Assembly (NCBI GenBank): GCA_023333565.1
Contig: JAJKFH010001480.1
Span: forward strand, 1,922,001-1,986,000
Direction: 5' to 3'
DNA: 64,000 nucleotides
Source of the DNA: Puffinus mauretanicus
Lineage: Eukaryota; Chordata; Aves; Procellariiformes; Procellariidae
Below the pieces are notes generated by a model. It made no database searches, was not told the origin of the DNA, and was given only the letters and a program-made list of their open reading frames with translations. Shown in pieces: positions 36,462 to 50,300 of this stretch (within the stretch, counting starts at the first letter, position 1; each line of letters opens with the position of its first letter). The translations under genes and the position numbers were made by a program.

Positions 36462-39400
36462 TTGGAGGTTTTATTATGTACGTAAATGTCTCCCTAATTC
36501 AGTTTATGACATTATTACATTCCCCAAAATCCAATCCTCCTGGATTTTTGCACTTACCTGACCTCAATAATTTCTGACAGACTTGAAGAAAAAGGACAGT
36601 CAGACTTCTGGTAAATATAGTCAGCACAGGTGGAATCGCCAAGGTAAATGGAAGAACAGCAAGCAGTGAGGTGAATGACATGAACCAGTGGGGGCAGGTG
36701 AGGAAGAACTGCATTTCTACTACAGTTGTGCAATGTAGGTGAAAATGGGAAAAACTTACAATACCTTAACCAAACAGCTAGTGGAAAACATGAAATGAAG
36801 CTTGTTTTCCTTACAACATACCAGTGTGGTATGCAAATCGTATTGGAAAAAGTTACCCCACTGCTCATTTCTTGAGCATGTAGCAGATGTGAGAGGACCA
36901 GGATCGTCCAGCAACTGCACCCACACTAACCCCCAAGGTAACTCAATTCAAAACTCCTCTTCTGTTAGAAAAGCTGCCTTGCCAGATGGTTTGTGCTTCC
37001 TCCTCCCGTCTCGGACAGAGCTGGCTTCCAGCAGGCTGGGAAGGAGCCCAGCACCGACAGCGGGGAGATTCCCAGCCAGGGGTATCTCCCTGGAAGTGGT
37101 TCTTTAAATAAACTTTACAGTCCGTCCTGCCTATGAAATTATTGTTCACAATTTTGATACTCTGTCAGATCAGCATAATAGACTGGCACAGTTTGTCAAA
37201 TAAAATGGCAAACAGAAAGCTAGTGTCCAAATCCATCCTTCAATTTGAAATGCAAAGTGTAATATTGTACAGGAATCCGGAGGGCTAATGTAACAAGGAA
37301 TGCATCCTCCCCTGAAGTGAAGGATTCATTTCAAAACACACTGATACTTTGGCGCAGAGCAGTGACTTCATCAGCATAGACAAAAATAAGAAAAAATATT
37401 ATGTAGAAGATATTACCTCTGGGCCAGATCATCATATGTCACAAATTTGGATTAATTTAAACAGAGCTATATTAGTTTTTACCAGTTCCAAATCCACCTA
37501 TTTCTCATGGTCTGGAGCATTATAAAATATTTCCAAATTTCATATTTCCTAATATTTTCCAAATGTTGTTAGAATTTTAGGGAAGGGGGATTATATTTTC
37601 CCTTTTCCTGCCTTTTACCACTCAACAATCTTTCATAAGGTTTTCTTCTTGATTTGACAGAGAAACTCTTTAATAAAAACAAAAAAGCTGATCTGCTAGT
37701 TCTTGCTAGCCAACATTGTAAAATGTCAGTCAGGTGGGGAATCATTAAAGAATTGGACATTAAAAATCTGTAGTCTTAGAAAACCAGATATAAAATAAAT
37801 GACAGGAAGGAAACTTTCTGCCCGGTACTTTGGAAAGTGGCTACCATTCAAGGCAAAGTTCAAAGTAAAAGCAAGGAAAAGTGACAGTTATTAAATTCCA
37901 TAGTCTTGATTCATTTTTTCATTCTCATAGTGACAACTTTCTTTAAATGTCCACTTAGCACGAAGTTAAATTATCTTCTTGAGATTGGGAAAAATAATAT
38001 TCATATACTAAAATTCCATATTATTTCTGCAGTAGCGCTATGTTCTTTTAACTCAAAGTTTCACTGTAAGGAGTGAACCAGGGGCTCATAAGCCACTTCT
38101 GTACCGTGTCTCACAGCTGGGCCAAAGCCTGCACCTGGGGAAAAAACCATCTCACTTGGGCACTGCTCAGCACGACTTCTTGCTTGGACCTCAGTGTCGT
38201 ACTGAGGGAATTATTTCACCACAGAGAGAAGACAATGACTAATTAGTGTTCACACATCATAGGCAAGGGAGGCACCAGGATGTGTGAAATGGGGGGAAAT
38301 TCATCTCAGCACAGCAGCAAAACCCATAGTTGGGGTGTCTCCTGACTATCACACTCTGAAACCCTTTCTCCTTCTTCTGTTGATGTTAGTTGTGTAAATA
38401 TCTGTGCCTAACAACAATATGCAGAGAGAATATGAACCAGTTGAAAATGTGAAGATACTGTGTTTCTGAACTCTGAGAAGCTGTACATAACAAAAATAGC
38501 CAGTAAATGGATTATTTTTTTAAAATCTTGCCATTTTGTCTCAGTTTTCTTCAGAATGGGCCCACTCACTACCGACCATGAGTCAGGAAACCTTTCTGCT
38601 GCGCAGAAACCCCCTGCGTTCACGTATGTGAGAAAGAGCCAGGTGCTCAGACCTATTCAGATTTTAGGAAAACTGCTTTCTAGAATAACCCATCTCTTCA
38701 TTGGGAACTGAGGTGAACTAGTGAAGCTGAACTCTTAACTGAGAGACTTCAGGCTAGTTGCCTAAATTTAGGTGGAATGTATCCAGGCTCTAACACATAC
38801 ACTAATTCTTCTGGGTAGCTGCAGACACAGCAACATTCATTATTTCCATGAAAGCACTTGCTAGCCAATCTTTTCCATACAATATCTGCCGGCAGCACAG
38901 ACAGAAGTGTGTGCTTATAATAACAAGACAGCAGAAATTTCAGACAGAGATTTGAATAATATGTTTTGCAGTACTTGCTCAGGCTTATTAAACCCAATTC
39001 AAAATATACAAAAATGTTGCTCTTTTTTGTGAGGTCTCTATCTCTGTTTCTTAAGGGGAATTATCTTAAGGATAAGTTAATTTCTTTTACATGCTACTAA
39101 CCATGAATAAATCAAAAAAACTCATTACCACTTGTGTAGTTCTGTCGGTATAAACTCTTCTAACCTTGACTTAGCCCTACAGCTCTGTGGCTGGACTTTA
39201 TCCTGGCTTGGCCCTCCAGCCATTTCTAGCCTTCATCTCTCCAAAAAGATGACACTACTTGCATTCTGTACAGGGGCTTAAAGATTTTTCTTGGTCAGCT
39301 AGTGATCAGATACTCTACTGATGCCAAATAATCCATATGGACTTAAACCCTGTTGGGACTGATAACCTCATTGCTACTTATCTTCAGCGGAGGTAACTCC

Positions 39401-40607
39401 GCTGCAGCCACAGAGTTGTTCATACCAGTGTCTATGAGGTATTGAGAACAATCAAAAATTTTGCTACCAGCAAAAGCCGCAACTGACCACAAGTGCACAC
39501 AAATATGCAGCAGCTTGACTTCTTGCACATGTACAGAAATCATTGTAATCGCATGAGCGTACATAACTCACTTCAGCGTATCCTGCTAAGAAGAGCTGAC
39601 TTCAGGATTCTTTTGTTTTGAACTTTGAAAACCTTTCACAGTGTTACTCCTACCTCCTCATCCAAATGTTTAAGTCCCTGTACATTTAAATATCAAATCT
39701 TATTTCTCATTCTCAACTAGTAAATCTCATCTCTTTCTAAATCCCTCTTGAAATATTAGTGTTATTGTGCATGTTCTGTCATAAGTATTACTTTGTGGAT
39801 TACATTGCCAAAATACATTTGTGATCTGTCTGAGCTTAGCCATTTTAAATCCAGCCATTAATACACATCTGCTCACAGCTGAGCAAAATTCTCTGTTGGA
39901 ACTATAAAAGATAAACTTCATAACTATTTATTGTGATAGGTGTTTTCTGTGTGTGCTTTGTATTTTATTTATTCCCAGACACTGGATCCTGTGGATCTGT
40001 GTCCCTGGTTGGGATGAGACACTTGCTCTTGGCTTCTTTGGAGCCCAGTGAAGCAGTTTTGGTGGGGCAGGTTTTCACCCCATGGTGGCAGTTTTGAAAA
40101 CAGTCTTGTATCTGAGGGGGTCACAGCTGATGTGCTTGGCAGAGACATGGCCTGAACTGTTGCATATGTTCTGGCACAAAGCTGTGCAGTCTGGCCAAAT
40201 CCACTCTTGGGCTGGCAGAGGGAAGGTGATGGCACCATCAGCAGTGCCATCAGAAGGTTTCTTCTGCCAGCCTCCTTGCTCTGATAGCCCAGGTGACCGG
40301 GTTGAACCGTTCCACAGATGTCTGGGAAACACAACCAAGCCATTGCTGTCAAGGGCATGACGAATAAGTAAGTTATCTTGTGCCAGCTGACTAATAGTAA
40401 CAGTCTGTGTAGATATTTCTACCTTGCTGCACCTCTTAGATAATGTGACTGAGTTTACCCCTCACTAAAATACCCTTCAACAAAAAAGGACAAAGTTATT
40501 TCACATTTGCTGTGGAGAAAGAGACAATGTCCGGTGAGACATTGTCTTAGACTGACAGATGTGTTGTAAGTTTCTCATGTACCTGGGCTTTGAGAGAGCT
40601 GCAATAC
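36462..40607. other. Unique DNA, no gene recognised
   Basis: No coding domain was recognised. The 129-codon minus-strand frame at 39969-40358 overlaps other frames and matches no family I know; a decayed retrocopy cannot be excluded. Confidence 0.5.
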
Positions 40608-40690
40608 TTAATATATTTATATATTTTAAAATATATATTATATATTTTTATATATATATAAAAAACCCCCATATATGTTATATATATTAA
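40608..40690. repeat. AT-rich simple repeat (TA)n-like
   Basis: About 80 bp consist almost only of A and T in alternating TA runs, with one AAAAAACCCCC interruption. Such tracts melt easily and change length often. No other meaning is supported. Confidence 0.9.
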
Positions 40691-41019
40691 GGTTACAAGA
40701 ATATCTAGTTTGGTTTATGTATATCACAAGCCTTTAAACTTTGCTATCACACCTGTTCCAGCAACCTTGGCATGGTTAAAAATACATTTTTACATCTGAT
40801 TTGAAGGGCACCAAGGAGTTTGCATTGTCTGTTTGCCAGAGCAGCCAGTCATCCCTCCTGCTGAATATCAGCGTCTTTACTTCTAATTTTAGTCTGTCTG
40901 TTTGCAGTTCTCAGACCTTGGCTCTAATGACTTTCAGTTCTGAAGAGAGGACTCCCAGTCTCTCCAAGGCCACTGACTTTAGCTTGCTGTCACGATGGGC
41001 AATGTAGTCCCTTTCCTAC
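40691..41019. other. Unique DNA next to an ancient CR1 fragment
   Basis: No gene is recognised. The stretch may hold further decayed CR1 sequence continuous with the fragment that follows, but similarity is too weak to claim. Confidence 0.35.
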
Positions 41020-41200
41020 ACTAACAGACTGAACAACCCATCTCTGCAGGTCTGTCTCTGGGGGGAATACTTCCACAGCCCTTCAACAATTTCCCTGATT
41101 TTCTACCTTTGCCAGGTTTTAATAACTTTTTTAAAAAGTGCTCAGCAAAGCTGGGGGCAATATTCTAGCACAGGTCTCACCAAGGACCCTCCCTCCTCCA
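41020..41200 (-). mobile_element. Ancient CR1-like fragment, minus strand (copy 8)
   Basis: The + strand text carries the reversed ORF2 C-terminal landmarks of old amniote CR1: AGACTGAACAACCCATCTCT at about 41026, an ATACTTCCACAGCCC block near 41066 and GTCTCACCAAGGACCCT near 41172, preceded by the 'GGGCAATATTC' segment. Divergence is high and no frame survives. The orientation follows from the order of the landmarks. Confidence 0.6.
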
Positions 41201-44194
41201 TGTGAAGGTACTTGGATGGCTGTTTATGGCTCATGATACTTCAGACTGAATATAGAAGCATGCTAATGACAGGAGGGGCTAATCCACAGCCCTGGCAGGT
41301 TAAGAGCTTCCTTTGTTCAATGAACTAAAGCACTTGGCCGTATGCAGATCGTTCCCACTGCCATCACTGCCTTCTCCTGTCTTCTGGCCTTTCCAAATCC
41401 CACGCACATCACACATCTCCAGCCTTGCCAGATGGCTGCAGCCCAACTCTGATGTACTCAGGCAGTTTCACTCCTCCCTCTTATACCTTCCCATTAGTAG
41501 ACAAATAAGGAAAACTAGGTCTGGAGCAGGACACTGCATTGCCAGTGGTGTTTTCAAACACTTTGTTGTGCCTGGTCCAGGCTGCTGAGCGCTGCTCAGA
41601 GTGTGCTGGGAGAACGCAGCCCTTTTTGCGGATCATCTGTGGGCAGGTTTCAACTTCCCAGGCTTTATTTGCTGTTCGAAATCAGACTGAGAGCTGCTGC
41701 TTCCAAGGAGTGTAAGCGGCAGCGAGATGTGCTCTACTTCCCTTGCCAATGTGCCAAGGGGTCCCACCAGGCAACGGGAGAGAGAGGAAGGAGGGAGAGA
41801 AGGAAAGGGAGATCCATCACGAGGAGAGAGTGGGGAATGTCTGCCCTACGTGAGCTTGGGGAGCCCAACTCAGCTTCTGCACTGCCTGGAATTTATTTAT
41901 CTGTTATTCTTTGGTGTTGCTTCTGGAGGCTGCTCAAGCCAGTAAATATTGTGCTTGCAGCAAGCGACCACAAGGAGCCTGAGCAAGATGGAATCAGGGT
42001 TCATCTTCCACCTCAGATGGGTGTTGGTGGAAAGGCTGTACTACACCTCTTCTGGTACCTGTCCCCAGTTCTCCTCTGCACACCTTTCTGAGAGAATTCA
42101 GCAGTCTGCTTGTGGATATCATGTTTTAGTCCAAAACCTGTGGCTCAGCAGTAGGCACAAACTTCTTGTTCATAGCAGTGGCCAGTGGCTCCAGGCCTAT
42201 CTCCTTGGAGGACAATATGGATCCAGGAGGAATGCTGTGCCCTTCTTTCCACATAGGAATAGTGCACCTAGAACACTGCTAATTTTCAAAAGGCCATACA
42301 TATGCAGCGACTGCTGCCCAGGTGACTAAGATGTTGGAGAAGTAAAGTCCAAGGCTGAATGAAGGCTGACATGCATCCAGACTTAAAGAAGAAAACATCT
42401 TTTTATGAATGGGAGAAGGCAAACTTTCCAGGTATTCTGGGAGGTCCTTTGTACGGAGGCCAGCAGGCTGACTGTGCCTGTGGGAAATGCCATTTTTTGA
42501 GAGATGGGGCACTGTTTGGTGGCACTTCTCATGGACATGTCAGTAAGATGTCTGTCCCCAGGGGGTGTGCATCAGCCTCACCTTGACAGGGACCAGGACC
42601 CCCATTGTGCCTGCACCTGCAATAGCACCCAATAGACCCTTCCTGCAGGTGCCAGATCTCCAGCACCAAGAGGGAACTAGGGCTTTTCTCAGTACCACGC
42701 CACAAGCCCCCACATAGCTGGGTCCTACCAAGACTTCCCCCCCGGATAAGGAGAAGAGCTATCACCCCAAGGAGACTCACTCCCAAACCTTGTTCCATAT
42801 TTTCTCCATAGAATTTGTGCCAGGCAGGGGCAGGGAATCAGTGGCAAACGAGCCCCCATAGACACCATTTCCACATGGTGTCTCCAGCATGGGCAGTGTC
42901 TGTCTGATGTAATCATTCCTTGACTTCTGTCAGCTGTAGGGCAGAACATACTGTCCGCTCCTCTACAGGTGGTGATAATGAGTCCTTTCTAACAACTGCA
43001 TGTAGCACGCACTTCCCCTCACCATACTTTTCCAAGCTGCTGGTCCACCTGGTGCCCTTAGTGGCTAAGACAGAAAACAGCCTGGTCTTGTCCCCTCTGT
43101 TTTGCTGGTAATATTATCCCCCAAGGCTCTATACCTATAAGGGTTGCTACGTGCATTTGGCTTGGATCTGTGAGCTGCTTCCCAGGTCAGTAATAAAGAG
43201 CAGTCTCTCTTAATCTTTGTTTTTGAAGAAAAATTCCTCAACTGATCCTGCCCCTGAAGCAGGATGGTCTGTGCAACACCAGGCTGTAGCTGGCAGCTCC
43301 GAGCCCCAGATGCCAGCCCCAGCCAGATGTGCCGGTCTTGCCTTCGTGCTCTCCTGCACCTCGAGCAACACGCACTGCCCTGCTTGAGAGGAGAAAACTG
43401 CCCCACCACTGCCACCCCAGGGCGGCTGACACACCGCTGCCGGGGCATTTCGGCAAACGCTGCTGCAGCAGCTGCTACGCTCTGCTTTCCACCCCGCACG
43501 GTGCGGCAAGCTGTGTGATAAAAGGTGTTTATCACCTCTAGACCTGTACAGTCAACTTAGGACCCATCAACCCTGACTCACCCACCCCGGCTGCATCGCA
43601 GCTATCCTTGCCTGCAGGGACTCACTGCGTTGGCTGTGATGACAACTGAAACTGGCCCCATCTTTTTATGAAAACATTCCTCCCTCTCCCAAAATGAAGT
43701 GGCACATGTCTCATAAACCTTCCTCTCCTGGCTCTGGTGGGAGATGTCTGTCAGGGCACAAAGACAAGAGGAACACATTCAGGCACAGATGTACACCAAA
43801 GCAGATACGACTGCAGAAAAAAGGGGGAAAAAAAAGTTGGCTAGGGAACAAGTATTTTTAATAGTGTTCCCTTTAACAGAGCCTAAAGAGAAGTAACACT
43901 TCATTTTACCTTTTCTATTAAAGCAAAGAGCTCACCAGTGTCAGTTGTGTGCAGGTGCTATGCACAGTGGGAAACAACCCAAACCAGCATGTGTTCTTTG
44001 AAATATTTCTTTTAAACAGACACTAAGTATTTTCAGCTTTTGGAGAATGTGGTTCGAAATAACAAGTAGATAAAATATCACCATGCTGTGCGAGGGAGGA
44101 TATGTGCAGTTATCTTCTGTGATTTCATACTAATATTTAGCTATCATATAGCACTCTCTCTGCTGACCCCACTGTATAAACATTCAGTAATTAA
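41201..44194. other. Unique, partly GC-rich DNA, no gene recognised
   Basis: Overlapping frames of up to about 160 codons (for example 41603-42091 on + and 43065-43535 on -) occur in GC-rich patches and share no known domain. Around 43264-43510 I count about 14 CpG in some 250 bp by eye, a possible small CpG cluster. A 6-bp palindromic arm pair (CCGCAC, G, GTGCGG) lies near 43494. Confidence 0.45.
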
Positions 44195-44330
44195 CCAGCA
44201 CACTCCCTGCTATGCAACAGGTAGGTAGTATTGCTCTTACTGTCCCCGGGCTACAGATAAGGAATTTAGACAGCGAGATGACAAAGCTTATCCAGACCCG
44301 CTTGGGAAGCCTATGGCAAAGCGGCGAGCA
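44195..44330 (+). mobile_element. MIR-like SINE fragment
   Basis: The run from GGTAGGTAGTATTGCTCTTA (44220) through the GGCTACAGATAAGGAA block (44249-44264), a TTAGACAGCGAGATGACAAA block and TATGGCAAAGCGGCGAGCAG (to about 44330) follows the central core of the ancient MIR/CORE-SINE family in the same order and spacing. Such elements are old and rare in birds. The tRNA-like 5' end is not recognised. A 156-codon + strand frame (44212-44682) starts inside it but has no known domain. Confidence 0.5.
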
Positions 44331-47300
44331 GAATCAGTTCCTGCAAGATGTGTTTGCGTTCCCCCACTCTGCCTTTAATGTTACAGTCCGGAGGCACGTA
44401 AGACATCAGCGCAGCCCTGAGCGGAGAGGAGTCCACCTGCAAAAACTCCTAAAGCTGCTTCACACCACTGACAGTTTCTGGAGCAGACGAGGCTCAGAGG
44501 GGAGCCACGGGAGTGCTGTAAATCAGGACCGAGGCGTATTGGCAGAGCTTTGTGGGAAAACTTGCCTGGGGTCCTCCTGTTACTGCTCGTTTTTCGCAGC
44601 GCTTTTGGTGCTTCTTGTTCTTTACGGCAAAGCACTGCCCCTGGTCACCCTATGCTCATCATTTATTAATCATCCAGTTTAATTATCATGTGTGGTTTTG
44701 TTGTGGAGGGTTGTGCGAAAACAAATAGAATACGAACATTGCGTTAATTTACTGCGGAGGGCAGCTGTGGATACACTGCTGCAGGAATGGCTTGTGAGCT
44801 TCCAACAGCGTGTGGTGCCCCAGCAGGGACATTGTCCCTCACCTGCACTCCATGAAGGAGCTGCCCACCTCTCACGTTTCATCCCATTTGCCTTTACTGC
44901 CATCAGAAGCAGCAAACAGAATAATGCAGAATGGTTCTCAACAAAAAAAACCTCAAACCCAACAATATTACACATGTAAGGATTGACTTCTTACATTTTG
45001 CACTTGATTTTGCTTTAAGCTTTGAGTGATGAGGAAGCAGAGGTCATGGACCACTGAGATTATTTTCACCACAGGAAATGATGTGAAGCAAAAGGCAATC
45101 TTCATGAGGAAATTAGTCAAATCTTGTTAAAACTTCAATTCACCTTAAGGACTGCATTCTTTTCTGCAACGATGTCAGCAAACTTGGGAAGGTACTAAAA
45201 AGCCCTGTCCCATTTTTCCCATTTTTCTCCTGAAGGAATCAATAGATGCAACTGCAGGGACAGTTAGTCAGAAAACAGGCTTAGGGAAAGCAGCACATTT
45301 TGCGGGCACAATATTCAGAAAGTTTTGGCTTGGCTGTTGAAAAAGGCTGCTAGTTTCTTCACTTTGTTGCATGGAAACTGTATATGGCCAGCGTTTTTCA
45401 TAGCCCAATGTGTTCTTATTCCCTTGCATAAAAGACATCCACTTAAACTGCAGCAACATTGCCACCATTTCTGGAGCAGGCAGTGCAGTGCAGTCCTGAC
45501 TATCAGAGCTCATATCTATTACAAAAATCAAACTGCATGTTTTTCCAGGTGCTACCAGCTTGGAAACAAGGCACATGGGGACCAAAAAATGTGTTTCAGG
45601 ACTTAACATGAGGCCTACAATTAGAATTTTTTATTGAATCTAGTTATTGCAAACTGCTTTCAACTGAAGTGTACATTTGTTTAAACACCTTCAAACCCAT
45701 ACTTGCTCTGGCTGTTGAAGTAATGTATATTCTCGGAGTCAGTAGAAGAAAATAGTGCAGTTTAATTGGCAGAGTAATTTCTTGTAACTGAAATGCTTTA
45801 TTTAAATCAGTACCATTTTGCAGAGATGAGCATTTGAAGAGATACTGCAAATGTTTTAAGTGTGCAGGATAAGTTTCTCCATGGAAGCATGCCGCGTCGT
45901 ATGCAAGCAACGCAACACGTACATCCCAGCTCAAGTCCGCATGGATACATATGCATGGCGTGATTCAGCGTTCCTGTGTAACTCAGGCAAATTGCCACAG
46001 GCCCGTTTTCTAGCACTTGCATCTTCAGCTGACTTCAGGTGGAGTTAACTCTGAAAGCTAAAACATCTCTTTAGCTGGAATTTTAAAGGAGTCTGAAGAA
46101 ACCACACAGACCATATGCAAAACTCTCCTGGCTTCCTTGAAAATGAGCTTTTGGTTCCTAGCTTTCTCCTGCAAATGGGAGCAATAATATTTCTTTTTTC
46201 CTAATGTTTGTCTGTCTGTTTTACGTGTTCATACAATGCTTAACCCACCTTGTCTGAACCCTCCAGGTGTTACTCTGGTTTAAATAGCATAATGCATACC
46301 ATACTTGGCAGGACAATGCCAAGCTCCCAGCTGTTGTCTCGTGGACCTCAGGGTTACAGGAGAACAGTCACAGACACTGCAGAGCAACTCCTGGAACATC
46401 TCTCCGTGTCAGATCAGAGCCCCAACATGTCACTGTGAGCTGGAAAAAGACTTTTGGCCTGTCCAAGGTTGTTAGTGAGACTCAGTCCAGCCCAAATATT
46501 CATGTGGGGACTCCTTTTCCATTAGATCATGACAGTTTAAACATTAAATGCAAAAAAAGAATTAGGTGTTAGGAAATTCTGAATGCTGTCTAGTTCTGGG
46601 TTTGACCAGAGCATACAACACATATATGCACACACACATATTACATGACTAATTTTCTGTATTACAACACTTCTCAGATTAACACCAGGAAAATCCATAA
46701 AATAGCCAAAATTGGTACTCCTTAAAATGACTGTGTGTTGGATCCTTATCAATTTTCTTGGATTTTTATCTTAATCACTGGGATTTCTCAATGGTCAGAT
46801 CTTCACACATGAACTTCCGTGTGTCCTTGGCAGCGTCTACCTTTTTTGCAGGCCTTGTCATTACTAGTTGCAGATTGGTTGGGAAATGCACAGTGATATT
46901 AATATTGGAGATAAACCTTAGCAGCACAATGTGCATTTGATCTAAAACCTGTAGCTCTAGGCTGGAATATGTGGAAAATTGCTAACTCAATACCTGTGTT
47001 GAAAGAACATTGAACTGTTGGTGTATTTACAGTTGTGTATACTACAGCTACTGTATTAGCAGTATATGTTATAAATGTAATATTGACACATTAGGGAGTA
47101 CAGTAAACAGTAGAAAGTCCATGTGAAAGGCAGAGTACAAAGGAAAGAAAAGATGACTTTCACTCCCCCCTCAAGGCAGACTCCTAAAAAATGGCAGAAA
47201 TGGGGAGTGTTGGTTAGCAAACACGAGAGGCCACAGCCAAGGCTGCTGAAGCATGTTTTATTTCAGCACATCCTCAACACATCCCTCCATCCACCCTCGT

Positions 47301-50300
47301 ACTGACACCTGGCAGAGTACAAGGTAGATATTTGTGGTGTCTCCTTTTTCTTAGGGAGGATGGTTTAGAAATAAAAACTATCATCTTCCTCTGCGATACC
47401 TCCAAGAGTGTAATCATTTTCACAGTTTACCAAATGATAAAGCAGATGGCCACTCCTCAGGCATCATTCCAGGAGACCTCGCTGCTAGGACATTTCTTTT
47501 TTTACTCCACCTGTCACTGATTTTCCGAAGGTTTCATTGTGATCCTAGGTAACACCCGTTAGACTCTCTTGAGCAATGATAAAGGGCTCCGTTCCTCCGT
47601 GTGTTCAGCATGGTCCAGGGACAGCCCAAACATCACTGCTAGTCCTGTGATTTTAGGAGATCCTAGATAGCACTTGTGCAACATTTGCTATTTCCAACCT
47701 GGCCTCATGGGCTAGAGCACAAGCTTCGTAACAATTTTGGCAGGAAGAATAAACAGACACAGATCTTTTCCACGATGGTGTTGGTGCATCTGTATTTGTT
47801 ACTCTTCTCCTGTTACAGTAAGGAATTTCCTCCCTTTATTCATAGTTCTTGACCAGCACTGGCCAGATTGACCAATGAGTAGAAATCCCATTCCAGTGTA
47901 AGTCAGGCATAAACTGGCGTAATGTCATAGGAAGTCCCCGCCTCTATTCCAGTCCTTTCTCCTGAATACTTCTGCAATCACTTTCACCCTGAAGAAACAA
48001 AGTGCGGGAGGTCAGGACAGGTATGAGAGGAGAGAGAAACATCCCAAGTATTGAGACTGGCAACCAAGTGAAAAAAATGAGCGACTTTGTAGTAAGCCCT
48101 GCAGTTGCTTAAAGTGGCTTCACATACCCTTCTCTGCCTCTGCCCCCCTCCATCATGTGTAGCCTTTGCTTTGCTAAAATGTATGTATTTAGTTCTCTGA
48201 ATCTTTACAGTTTCTCTCTATATCCTCAACTATGTCTGTGGCTGATCACTGAGGTAGGGACTTCACTCTCAAACCAGGGAGCCCAGAACTGTGCTGAGCA
48301 TCTAATCCCAGAGGAAAGCCTCTTGCAGCACCTCGAGAGGGAATATTACCTCCCTGAGAACTGACAAGATGCCTCTGTGTACATGATTCACAAACACAAC
48401 GGCACCTTTGCTATGACAAGCTATTGCTAGGTCATATCTGATTTGTTACCTATTATCTTCCCTAAATCTTTATAAACTCAGTGGCTTCCAAGTATTTCTC
48501 TCCTGCTGATTATGTGGTTAGGATGATTTTTCCTGAGACATATGAGTTTGTGTTGTTTTCTCAGTTGAATCTAATTGTGCTGTTTCCTGCACATATTTCC
48601 AACCCTGAAAGTCCCTTTGGAGAAAGGATTTCTGCGTCCTCACCGGTGTACATGTGAGGAAGACTAAGCAATCGCCCAAGGCAGAAAAACAGGAAGGAGA
48701 AAAGTAATAAAGGTTCTCAGTTCCCAGGTCCCATTGATTTCATATGCACTGCACAGCTTGCAGTGGGAAATCAGCACCACGCAGGCATGTGAAACACAAC
48801 TGATCCCTGAGACAGAGGGACAGGAGAGCTGGTAACACATTACCAACCTCCAGTAATTTAAGAATCATTTTGTTAACTACTTCAACATGCTGGGCTTTTA
48901 TATTAAAAAAAAAAAACCATAAATTCCTTTTATCGTGTAAATAAAGTCATTAAATAAAATCAGGATCAGTTATATCCCTGCAGACTTCCCTCCACTCAGT
49001 ATATTGCTGTTTACCATTAGCATTTGTTTCCAATCTTTTATTCAGTTTTCACTCCACATAATAAAGTTCATGTCCAAGTAAACACTCCAAAGTCTAATAA
49101 CAAAGAATTTACCGAGTGCTGTAATCAGTGGGATATTACAGTGAAACCATCCAGATACTGCAGTGATCTGCTTTAAGATTTCTATCACATATACATATAC
49201 ACACACACACTCTTCTTTTTTTTGCACAATTCATAGGGCACTTTAGTTGTTCTGAAATTACATTGTTGGCAAACCAGTAATTTGCTATTAAAAATAAAAA
49301 ATTACTCTGCCGCTATACTCAATAGTAATGATTTGAAGAATATTTTCTCTGGTAGTCAGGATCAGTGCATCTTCTAATCTCCATGAGAAATCTGAATAAA
49401 AAGTACATAACTCCAGTAATTTATCAAATTTTTAAAAATTTAATGGCATGTATCTGAGACAGTGAAAAAGAATTACCCGAGTGTTCCTCATCACACAGGA
49501 GGTGTTTCGTGTAGGAGTTTTACTTAAGAAATGAATAATTATTCCCTTTCTAGATTGCCAAAACACTCCAGAAGACCATCACTGAGAAGCCCAGTTACCT
49601 TATGGAGTTGAGAAATTGTTTCAGGGAACCTTAAAACTACTTAGTGTGCTTTAGGCCACAACTTTTGTAAAACACACACAAAAATTTTGTCACAACTATC
49701 AAGATGTTCTCCTGGACTCCAGAGGCTTTAAGAAGAGCCTGGGTTATTTTCTAGCTCTGCACCAACATATTTATGATGTTTCCAGCTTGGGTCAGCTTCA
49801 GTTTGGAAAATGAGTGGAGTTCAAGAGCTCTAAATAGGTTTCGTTTTGTGATTTTTGCAGTATTCAGAAGTTTACCGGGTTGAAACACACACAGATCAAA
49901 ACCAAAGAAAATGTTCCCATGAACTCCTGTGAAGACCGAATTTTTGGCAGCTCTGCTGAAACCTAAAACAAGCGTGAGAGAGCTGCAATCGACAAAAATT
50001 ATTCATCAACATTTTCACTATATATGGGTCTGTTTTATTTATATGAATATTTTCTATGTGTTAGGATGTATGAGCTGTTTGCCTGTTATTCATCATCAAG
50101 GAATCTCTGGGCCAGCACCAGGGTTTGAGTGTCCGTCTTCTTGTGGCCTTATTGCAGAGGTGCTGAGTTCCTACTGAGTTCCACTGTACTGAGAGCTGTA
50201 AGCACTCCCCACCACCAACCGTGAGACAACTGGTCATGAAAAATGTAGAAATATTGGCTTGTTTACTGTTTGTGTCAAAACTGCCAGATTTGTATTTCCC

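Noticed and set aside
39969..40358. Possible processed pseudogene (129-codon minus-strand frame)
   Set aside because: I could not match it to any protein family, and there is no poly-A tail or flanking duplication.
43065..43535. 156-codon minus-strand frame
   Set aside because: GC-rich background with open frames in at least four phases. No domain or splice context is convincing.
44040..44070. GGTTCGAA considered as a tRNA B box
   Set aside because: No A box or cloverleaf could be found around it.
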